Origin: Acidisarcina sp.
GTDB lineage: Bacteria; Acidobacteriota; Blastocatellia; Pyrinomonadales; Pyrinomonadaceae
DNA length: 5,292 bases
Assembly: GCA_021155145.1 (NCBI GenBank)
Contig: JAJNPX010000048.1
Span: forward strand, 1 to 5,292
Direction: 5' to 3'
Every line of letters starts with the position of its first letter. The first letter of the stretch is position 1. The position numbers and the translations under genes were made by a program. Positions 1-4,751 of this stretch are shown here, piece by piece. The notes beneath the pieces are model-generated. The model was not told where the DNA came from, searched no databases, and was given only the letters and a program-made list of their open reading frames with translations.

Positions 1-134
1 CGTATTCGCTCGCCCAAGCCTCGCAATACAACGGCCGCTTCCTGCCGCCCGTCGTCCTTATAAAACAAAACGGCGAACCCGAACTGGTCCGCCGCCGTGA
101 AACTTTCGAAGATCTGATCGCCAGCGATCTTTAG
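1..134 (+). CDS. lysA: Diaminopimelate decarboxylase, C-terminal end (partial)
   Basis: This is the 3' end of a plus-strand gene whose start lies outside the window. The reading frame begins at base 3 and stops at TAG 132-134, giving 43 residues. They start YSLAQASQYNGR and contain the block RRRETFEDL near the end. Both match the C-terminus of fold-type III PLP-dependent diaminopimelate decarboxylase: a (GA)Y-x(5)-S-x-YN segment followed by an R-RET-x-DL block. In the family the leading Tyr contacts the PLP cofactor at the active site. The enzyme decarboxylates meso-diaminopimelate to L-lysine, the last step of lysine synthesis, in the cytoplasm. The gene converges on the TPR gene, with 103 bp between the two stop codons. 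The other two frames have stops within this stretch. A related decarboxylase of the same fold is possible, but the RRRETFEDL block points to LysA. Confidence 0.85.
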   Translation, partial: YSLAQASQYNGRFLPPVVLIKQNGEPELVRRRETFEDLIASDL

Positions 135-160
135 AGGCTCATTGATGCGAAGGCAATTCT

Positions 161-180
161 CGAACAGCGTCGCTAGTTCG
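161..180. other. Small hairpin in the convergent lysA/TPR intergenic gap
   Basis: CGAACAGC (161-168) pairs with GCT-A-GTTCG (172-180), leaving a 3-nt loop and one bulged A: eight base pairs. It sits 26 nt past the lysA stop and is the only compact fold noticed in the 135-237 gap. No T tract follows on either strand, so it is not a classical intrinsic terminator. It may help separate the convergent transcripts or be chance. Confidence 0.2.
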
Positions 181-237
181 TGTCGCTGTCCAGGCTTCAA
201 AACAATGATGCACCAAAACAATCTTTTTATCGATCGA

Positions 238-1740
238 TCAATCGACCGGCACGTCCTTCAGGATCGTCTTTAGAAAATCCAGGTCTTCAGGAGCGATGTC
301 GATCTTCAATTCCTCGACGATGCCTTCCAGTTCGATAAGCGACGTGACCTTGATGCTTTCGTCCTTGATCTCGGTGATCGCTTCGATCCCTTTCGCGACC
401 GAGGCGTCAAATTTTTCGGCAGACTCGTATTTTGCGTAGCGTTTAGCGATCTCGAGATAAGCGCTCGACCTCGACGCTAGCTGGGGAACCGATCCGGTGA
501 GGTGTGCGGCTTCGTCGAGATGTGCTATCGCAGCTTCCCGTTTACCCCCCTTTTCAGCGGCATCGCTTACGCCGATCAAGGCAAACGTACGCTGTGCGTC
601 CTCCGCGATCGCATTCAGCGATTGTCTGACCAACTCATCCTCGCCGCTCGAAGCAAATATCACCGCTATCCGCGCAAGCGATGCCATGCTCTCCGTTTCG
701 TCCTCGATGGCTTCGGCGATCTCGATCGCACGCTCACCCTTGCCAAAATTTGCCAATTGGGCGGCGATCGACCCAAAAAGTCGAAAACGTTCCTTGCTGT
801 TTCTTGTTTCCTTCTCGCGTTGAGACCGAAGTATGGCGTATGCTTCCTCGATCGATTCGATCGCATCGTCCTTCTGCCCGGTTTCCCAAAAATGATGGGC
901 GTGGCCGGCCAGGCATTGGGCGGTCTGGGTCTTATCTGAGACCAGGTCGAGCGTACGGTCGGCGAGGTCCTGACTTCCGGCACGCAGAAACCCGACGGAC
1001 ACGGCCGCGAGAAACGCATCGCGGTGAACATTGTCGAGCTGCTCGGCATATTCGCGGGCCTTGTCGAAGGTCTCGATCGCCTTGCCGTTGCTTCCCGTTT
1101 CGTGAAAAAGCGTCCCGATCTCGACAAATGCCCTTATGCGTTCTTCATCATGTTCGATCTCGGCGGCGTCGGCCGTAGATTCCTCCAGCAAATCGGCCGC
1201 GCCATCCGTGATTCCTTCTGCAGATCGAATATGTGCGATCCCCGTGTATGCCGAGACGCGGGCAGCCGGAAATTCGATCTCCGCCATGGTCGAACGAAAG
1301 GCTTCATCGTCACCCGCCAGATACTCCCTGACCGCGATCGCGGACAAGACAAAGTCGGGATGCGGCATCGCCCCGGCAACGCGCCGAGCCTCTTCAAATT
1401 TGCCCTTATTTGCCTGGAGAATGCCGATGCGCTCGCGGCCATCCGAGCGAAGCCCCGGTTCCTCGATCGCATCGATAAGCTGCGAAGCGTACTCATCGTC
1501 ATCGATCTCCGCGCACCGTTCGGCGACATGTATCAAGAGCCGATCACGCGTGAATGGGTCATCGACGGTGTTAGCGAGCTCGGCGGCCATGTCGACGTTT
1601 CCGTGTTCCAGATAACGCGTTACGACCGATGAGATCGCCTCCGCGTGCCCCTCGGCACTCTCGACGGATTCGGCAAGATAGGTCGCACACGCGAGAAGGT
1701 CTGATTCGGCCTCTTCGCGCGAGATGAAGTGTTCGGACAT
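238..1740 (-). CDS. TPR-like helical-repeat protein, function unknown
   Basis: The product is 500 residues, with ATG at 1740 and TGA at 238-240. I do not recognise a named family. It is almost entirely amphipathic helix pairs of about 33-40 residues with TPR-like spacing of small and aromatic positions. Clear examples are residues ~203-236 (AFVEIGTLFHETGSNGKAIE and onward), ~272-305 (GHAHHFWETGQKDDAIE), ~320-345 and ~385-412 (GGKREAAIAHLDEA). It is rich in Glu and Asp. There is no signal peptide, membrane segment or catalytic domain, so a cytoplasmic scaffold or protein-interaction role is the most that can be inferred. It begins 40 bp after the HAD gene stop on the same strand and is probably co-transcribed with it. 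The start is the first Met in frame; only a weak CGAG-like ribosome site precedes it. The plus-strand frames opposite are shadows. Confidence 0.85.
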   Translation of the reverse strand: MSEHFISREEAESDLLACATYLAESVESAEGHAEAISSVVTRYLEHGNVDMAAELANTVDDPFTRDRLLIHVAERCAEIDDDEYASQLIDAIEEPGLRSDGRERIGILQANKGKFEEARRVAGAMPHPDFVLSAIAVREYLAGDDEAFRSTMAEIEFPAARVSAYTGIAHIRSAEGITDGAADLLEESTADAAEIEHDEERIRAFVEIGTLFHETGSNGKAIETFDKAREYAEQLDNVHRDAFLAAVSVGFLRAGSQDLADRTLDLVSDKTQTAQCLAGHAHHFWETGQKDDAIESIEEAYAILRSQREKETRNSKERFRLFGSIAAQLANFGKGERAIEIAEAIEDETESMASLARIAVIFASSGEDELVRQSLNAIAEDAQRTFALIGVSDAAEKGGKREAAIAHLDEAAHLTGSVPQLASRSSAYLEIAKRYAKYESAEKFDASVAKGIEAITEIKDESIKVTSLIELEGIVEELKIDIAPEDLDFLKTILKDVPVD

Positions 1741-1780
1741 AAGCTCGGATAGGGGGAAGTTTGCCGGGACGCCGGTAGAA

Positions 1781-2473
1781 CTACACGAAAACCCTTCGGA
1801 GGGTTTCAGGCCACCAATCGTTGAGGTCGGTGGCTATAGCATTAGCTCCCGCGGCCCTTAGTTGGTCCGCCGGAACCGTATTGGTCACGGCGAGAACGGG
1901 GAGATCTGCCTTTCGCCCCGCACGAACGCCGGGCGGCGAATCCTCGATCACGAGGCAGTCCTCGTGGACCATCGGCAGATGTCCGGCAGCGGTCCGGGCA
2001 AGGTCGAGTTCGCGAAAACCTCGCCTGTAACATTCGGGATCGGGTTTACATTGGCCCACCTCTTCGGCACTGATAACGACCGAAAAACAATCCGCCATCC
2101 CGACGGTCTCCAAAACGAAATCGATCTCCTCCCGCTTTGCCATGCTGACGATCCCAAGCGAGAGTTCCTTCTCGCATTTGCGCACGAAATTTACGACGCC
2201 GTCAAAGATCGGCATCGCATCGGAGACGATGTTTCGCCAGTGTTCGGTCTTTGCAGCCGTAAGTTCGAGCACGTGTTCAAAGTCGGCCGGCCTTCCCGCT
2301 TCTTCCAGGATCGACGCCACAAAGGTCTTGTCGTCCATTCCAAGCCGCGAATAATACATTTCGTCGGTGACGTCGATGCCGTCGGCACCGAATATCTCCC
2401 GGTATGCCGCATGCTGGATCGGTTCATCGTTGATGATGACGCCGTTAAAATCCATCAAAATTGCCTTGATCAT
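1781..2473 (-). CDS. HAD-superfamily hydrolase, beta-phosphoglucomutase-like, with DxN motif I
   Basis: The product is 230 residues, the usual length for a HAD subfamily I phosphatase or phosphoglucomutase-like enzyme with an alpha-helical cap after motif I. Visible motifs: motif I DFNGV with nucleophile D8; cap region ~15-85; motif II Ser110 in GIVSMAK; motif III Lys143 in CKPDP; motif IV E177-D178 in VIEDSPPGVRAG. The GVRAG segment is typical of the PGM/phosphatase group. The family usually has Asp two residues after the nucleophile, where it acts as general acid/base. Here the codon at 2444-2446 is AAC, giving Asn10. The expected role is phosphoryl transfer on a small sugar phosphate or similar metabolite in the cytoplasm; the substrate cannot be told. 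ATG at 2473 gives the canonical N-terminus (MIKAILMDF). It probably forms a two-gene unit with the TPR gene 40 bp downstream. Confidence 0.9.
   Translation of the reverse strand: MIKAILMDFNGVIINDEPIQHAAYREIFGADGIDVTDEMYYSRLGMDDKTFVASILEEAGRPADFEHVLELTAAKTEHWRNIVSDAMPIFDGVVNFVRKCEKELSLGIVSMAKREEIDFVLETVGMADCFSVVISAEEVGQCKPDPECYRRGFRELDLARTAAGHLPMVHEDCLVIEDSPPGVRAGRKADLPVLAVTNTVPADQLRAAGANAIATDLNDWWPETLRRVFV
1789..1806 (-). terminator. Weak terminator-like hairpin at the 3' end of the HAD gene
   Basis: AAACCCT and AGGGTTT form a 7-bp stem with a 4-nt loop. On the minus strand it is followed by one more T, then CGTGTAG, the HAD stop. The hairpin lies inside the last codons of the HAD gene. The stem is short and the T run is only four bases in total, so at most it would attenuate transcription into the TPR gene. 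It may simply reflect the coding sequence. Confidence 0.2.
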
Positions 2474-2517
2474 ACTGCCAAAATCCCGTACTCAGATCGT
2501 TCGTGCGAACTCATATA

Positions 2518-2634
2518 TTAACTGCCCGAGGGCGATGCGGCAAAGCACCGGGCCAAGACCTCGCCCATGCCTTCAGCACCGAGGCGCGTGGTGGCATCGT
2601 AACGGCCGATCCGCTTAGCGGGTGTAGTTGTCAT
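2518..2634 (-). pseudogene. Ser/Thr protein kinase N-terminal fragment (38-codon ORF with glycine-rich loop)
   Basis: ATG at 2634 opens a 38-codon ORF ending at TAA 2518-2520. Residues 8-29 carry RIGRY followed by LGAEGMGEVLAR. This matches the start of bacterial Hanks-type Ser/Thr kinases, where a G-(R/H)-Y strand leads into a glycine-rich ATP loop of type LGxGGMGEVYLAR. Relative to that pattern, one loop glycine is Glu (residue 21) and the Tyr after GEV is missing. After residue 29 the similarity ends. No catalytic lysine, HRD or DFG motif exists anywhere in the window, so it cannot be an active kinase. It is most simply a decayed 5' remnant, since the rest of the gene is absent. A short leader peptide ahead of the HAD gene is the alternative. 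The match is to a short motif judged by eye. Confidence 0.5.
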
Positions 2635-2645
2635 CGGGTGTGACG

Positions 2646-2673
2646 ATTGTAGCCTAGTTCGGTACCAGGTCAA
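2646..2673 (-). promoter_or_regulatory. Sigma70-type promoter upstream of the kinase remnant and HAD-TPR genes
   Basis: On the minus strand, TTGACC (2673-2668, 5 of 6 to the -35 consensus) is followed after 16 bp by TACAAT (2651-2646, 5 of 6 to the -10 consensus). It lies in the gap after the FAD oxidoreductase stop. Transcription would start near A2639 or A2641, only about 5-7 nt before the ATG of the kinase-like ORF, leaving no room for a ribosome binding site. The first real gene downstream is the HAD hydrolase, about 166 nt further on, so this is the best candidate promoter for HAD-TPR. No operator-like dyad was seen overlapping it. Confidence 0.55.
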
Positions 2674-2685
2674 CAGCCCGGATGC

Positions 2686-4206
2686 CTATTTGAGAAGTTC
2701 GGGGCCGAACATATTTCCGCGGCCGAGTATGCCGTTCGGATCGAAGGCCTTTTTCAGCTCTGCCATCTCGTTCAGATAGCGTTCGCCCATCATTACGTAG
2801 AGGTATTTAGATTTGAGCTTGCCGATGCCGTGCTCGGCGGAGACCGTTCCGCCGAGCATGATCGCCTGTGCGACGAACCGTCCGTAAAGATGCCGCGACC
2901 GCTCGGCTTCTTCGTCCGTTTTCGGCAAGAGATTCGCGTGAAGATGGCAGTCGCCGATATGGCCGAAAATGACGTAGTCGATGCCGCTTGCGTCGAGCGT
3001 TTCCTTATAAAATCGCAGGAATCCGGGGAAATTCTCATCCGGCACGGCCATGTCGGTGCCGATCTTTTTCTGTTTGTTGCGGACCACACGTTCATTGACC
3101 GAAACCGGCAACGCATGGCGAAACGCACGCATCTTTTCACGGTCCTGATCGGTCGTCGTGAACCACGAGGCGTCAATGTCGGCATTGTGCCTCTCAAGCA
3201 GATCGTTCCACGCCTCAAAGAGCTTGTCTTCGGTCGCCGCCGTGGTTTCCTGCTCGAAAAAGATCGCGCCGGCCATCCCCGTCGGTGTTTCGGGAAATTT
3301 CTCAGATATAAAGTCCAACGCTCGCTCGTCGAAATATTCGATCAACGTCGCGTCGAGGGGAACGCGGACATCCCTGTCCGCATTTTCGCCGGCGGACACG
3401 GATGTCCGCGTTCCGAACGACAACTGCTTCGCCGCCTCAACGAACGCCAACAGATCTTCATTCTTCGGGAAGAAAACGATCCCGCTGAAAAACCCTTCCG
3501 GCTTTGGCAGCAGCGATAATTCGATCTCGGTTATCACTCCGAGCGTTCCTTCGCTGCCGATAAAACAATCGATCGCGTCGAGCGGCTGCGCGTTGTAAAA
3601 TCCGCTCACATTCTTGCTCACTTTTGGGCGTTCGTAGGTCGGGATCTTTGCCGTGATCGTGTTTCCACTATCGGTGTTCAATTCGATAGGTCCGCCATCT
3701 GTTGCGATCGAAGACCCGCGTTGCAGCGAAAGCTTTTCCCCATTCGGCAGCACGAGCTTTAGCCCGGTAACAAATTCACGCGTCGCGCCATATTTAAAAC
3801 TTCTCGCACCCGAGGCATTTGTCGCCACCGTCCCGCCGATCTGGCAGCTCCATTCCGTCGGGTCAGGCGGATAAAAAAGGCCTTCGGCCTCTACCGCCTT
3901 TTGAAGGTCAGCAAGGACCACACCGGGCTCGACGACCGCATGCAGATTCGCTTTGTCTATCGACCCGATCTTGTTAAGCTTCTCGAGCGAGATCACCCAC
4001 CCGCCAAAAGGAACCGCACCGCCGACCGTGCCGGTCCGCGCCCCCGACACCGTCACCGGAATTCGCTTTTCGTTTGCCTCGCGTAAGATATCGGCGACCT
4101 CGTCCTGGTTCTCAGGTACGAACAGCTTCTCGGCGTGCCCGCCGGGCATGTTGCTCGCATCGGAGAGGTAGTTCTGAAGATCTTCGAGTTGAGTCTTTGT
4201 CTGCAT
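2686..4206 (-). CDS. FAD-binding oxidoreductase, GlcD / D-lactate dehydrogenase type
   Basis: The product is 506 residues of the VAO/PCMH flavoprotein family that oxidises D-2-hydroxyacids such as glycolate, D-lactate or D-2-hydroxyglutarate. The N-terminal FAD domain (~25-235) shows GARTGTVGGAVPFGG at 55-69, PPDPTEW at 113-119, GGTVATNASGA at 124-134 and FIGSEGTLGVITEIEL at 215-230. The C-terminal FAD-oxidase domain (~236-502) shows GHIGDCHLHAN at 415-425, SAEHGIGK at 456-463 and FDPNGILGRGNMF at 488-500. By analogy with D-2-hydroxyglutarate dehydrogenase, His416, His423 and Glu458 would bind the metal and His459 would be catalytic. No Fe-S domain is fused and no glcE or glcF is adjacent, so the electron acceptor and exact substrate are unknown. 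Residues 265-283 are encoded by a palindromic insert and may be an acquired loop. ATG at 4206 is preceded by TTTAAGAT, a poor ribosome site. Confidence 0.92.
   Translation of the reverse strand: MQTKTQLEDLQNYLSDASNMPGGHAEKLFVPENQDEVADILREANEKRIPVTVSGARTGTVGGAVPFGGWVISLEKLNKIGSIDKANLHAVVEPGVVLADLQKAVEAEGLFYPPDPTEWSCQIGGTVATNASGARSFKYGATREFVTGLKLVLPNGEKLSLQRGSSIATDGGPIELNTDSGNTITAKIPTYERPKVSKNVSGFYNAQPLDAIDCFIGSEGTLGVITEIELSLLPKPEGFFSGIVFFPKNEDLLAFVEAAKQLSFGTRTSVSAGENADRDVRVPLDATLIEYFDERALDFISEKFPETPTGMAGAIFFEQETTAATEDKLFEAWNDLLERHNADIDASWFTTTDQDREKMRAFRHALPVSVNERVVRNKQKKIGTDMAVPDENFPGFLRFYKETLDASGIDYVIFGHIGDCHLHANLLPKTDEEAERSRHLYGRFVAQAIMLGGTVSAEHGIGKLKSKYLYVMMGERYLNEMAELKKAFDPNGILGRGNMFGPELLK
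3359..3414. repeat. 56-bp palindromic element in frame inside the FAD oxidoreductase gene
   Basis: GGAACGCGGACATCC (3359-3373) and GGATGTCCGCGTTCC (3400-3414) are perfect 15-bp inverted repeats. Inside them TGTCCGC (3375-3381) pairs with GCGGACA (3392-3398), with one C-C mismatch between the stems and a 10-nt loop. The fold is a 22-bp stem. The unit GCGGACA therefore occurs four times in alternating orientation, so each half is also a small hairpin (GCGGACA-TCCC-TGTCCGC and GCGGACA-CGGA-TGTCCGC). The element encodes residues 265-283 of the oxidoreductase (from FGTRTSV to DRDVRVP) without interrupting the frame. The layout resembles REP or BIME-like palindromic repeats and in-frame palindromic elements of the Rickettsia RPE kind. 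Whether it is repeated elsewhere in the genome cannot be seen here; there is no second copy in this window. Confidence 0.75.
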
Positions 4207-4225
4207 ATCTTAAACGCGAATTTGG

Positions 4226-4249
4226 CGGATCAGGCGGATTCGGACGGAT
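4226..4249 (-). repeat. Left inverted repeat of the GxxExxY cassette (ATCCG units)
   Basis: Read on the minus strand this contains three ATCCG units, starting at 4249, 4239 and 4230, with a 9-10 bp period. The 15 bases AATCCGCCTGATCCG (4240-4226) are the exact inverted counterpart of 4724-4738. With one single-base indel the match extends over about 23 bp. The repeat overlaps the end of the GxxExxY coding sequence, supplying its last codons and TGA stop. Confidence 0.75.
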
Positions 4250-4679
4250 TTTCTAAAGATACATCCGAGATGATTGAACGATGGTCCACTTCGACCGCCA
4301 GGAATCGCTTCTTCTCGTTCGAAAAATATTTGCGCTTGAATTCCGGCTTTCGCCCAAAGTTGAACAGAAGGCCAATCTCAACTTCGGTTGCGCGCAGATA
4401 ATTTGTCAACTGCGCTTCATGGGCGGGATGAATGGACTCTTTTGACTTAAGCTCGATCAGAATCTTTCCATTGACCAACAAATCCGCCGAAAATCTCCCA
4501 ACGATCCTATCGAAATAATAAACTCCGATCGGCTTTTCGGTTTCTACTGTGAAGCCTTGATCGACAAGTTCGAGGATCATCGCATTGTGATAAACGCTCT
4601 CGATGAATCCATGCCCGAGCGTGTTGTAAACCTTGTAAAATACCTTAATTATTCGGCCGGTAAGTCCCTCTTCAAGCAT
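4230..4679 (-). CDS. GxxExxY protein (PDDEXK_3 nuclease-like fold)
   Basis: The product is 149 residues, slightly longer than the roughly 120-135 usual for this family. The namesake motif is GFIESVY at 24-30, after an N-terminal helix of the typical type (LTGRIIKVFYKVYNTLGHG). A PD-(D/E)xK-like core follows: RFSADLLV with Asp66, then LIELKSKE with Glu76 and Lys78, then the helix HEAQLTNYLRAT with Gln90, and GLLFNFG at 103-109. The fold suggests a nucleic-acid-related or nuclease activity, but no biological role is established for the family as far as I know. Its last residues (NPSESA) and stop come from the flanking repeat. An in-frame TAA upstream limits the start, and ATG 4679 gives the canonical N-terminus. 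It stands between uvrB and the oxidoreductase, 23 bp before the latter, and has lower GC than either neighbour. Confidence 0.9.
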   Translation of the reverse strand: MLEEGLTGRIIKVFYKVYNTLGHGFIESVYHNAMILELVDQGFTVETEKPIGVYYFDRIVGRFSADLLVNGKILIELKSKESIHPAHEAQLTNYLRATEVEIGLLFNFGRKPEFKRKYFSNEKKRFLAVEVDHRSIISDVSLENPSESA

Positions 4680-4705
4680 ATCTATCCGATGGCAAATGAT
4701 ATCTT

Positions 4706-4738
4706 ATCCGTTTTTATCGGCCTAATCCGCCTGATCCG
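4706..4738 (+). repeat. Right inverted repeat of the GxxExxY cassette (ATCCG units)
   Basis: Four pentamers at 4706, 4716, 4725 and 4734 (ATCCG, ATCGG, ATCCG, ATCCG) are spaced 10, 9 and 9 bp apart. The last 15 bases, AATCCGCCTGATCCG (4724-4738), are the exact inverse of 4226-4240. It lies 13 bp after the uvrB stop and upstream of the GxxExxY start. A lone ATCCG also occurs at 4684-4688. No promoter boxes were recognised within it. Confidence 0.75.
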
Positions 4739-4751
4739 TGTTCAAAAACTG

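Larger units (their letters stand above)
4226..4738. mobile_element. Putative GxxExxY cassette bounded by inverted ATCCG repeats
   Basis: The 513-bp interval holds one gene and is bounded by perfect 15-bp inverted repeats. Its coding part has about 45% GC (191 of 420 bases, 4261-4680), against about 57% in four sampled 60-base lines of the neighbouring oxidoreductase gene. Removing it would leave the uvrB stop and the oxidoreductase start about 32 bp apart. These three observations suggest an insertion. Against classical mobility, it encodes no transposase and I found no target-site duplication in the outer flanks. It could be a passively mobilised unit, or the repeat may accompany the gene as a regulatory or recombination site. 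Confidence 0.45.

Noticed and set aside
221..250. Terminator at the TPR/lysA junction (TTTTT next to TCGATCGATCAATCGA)
   Set aside because: The dyad is interrupted and low in paired GC, and the T or A run is on the wrong side of it for either gene.
415..425. Oxidoreductase motif GDCHLH (protein residues 418-423) instead of GDGNxH, considered as loss of activity
   Set aside because: The coordinates given are protein residues. The two metal-ligand histidines and the downstream AEHGIG block are intact, and the variable positions between them are not catalytic, so this is probably subfamily variation.
502..1632. Several long plus-strand open frames opposite the TPR gene (for example 502-939 and 1024-1632)
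   Set aside because: They are antisense shadows of a convincing 500-residue helical-repeat protein, carry no recognisable domain, and overlap each other in different frames.
1862..2521. 219-codon plus-strand open frame opposite the HAD gene
   Set aside because: The minus-strand HAD protein has the ordered motifs I-IV. The plus frame has none and no plausible start context.
2474..2545. Alternative minus-strand frame after the kinase motif, reading ALGQLIYEFARTI before a TGA
   Set aside because: It looks protein-like for about 15 residues but has no start and no family match I recognise, and it would require a frameshift to join the kinase-like ORF.
2505..2545. Second promoter for the HAD gene (TAATAT as -10 with TTTGCC 18 bp upstream)
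   Set aside because: The -35 box matches at only three positions; the promoter at 2646-2673 is much better.
2830..3598. Plus-strand open frames of 229 and 146 codons opposite the oxidoreductase
   Set aside because: They are shadow frames of a well-conserved flavoprotein, with no recognisable family features.
4226..4738. CRISPR array
   Set aside because: The ATCCG units are 5 bp with 4-5 bp gaps and lie in two inverted blocks. There are no 25-40 bp repeats with unique spacers and no cas gene.
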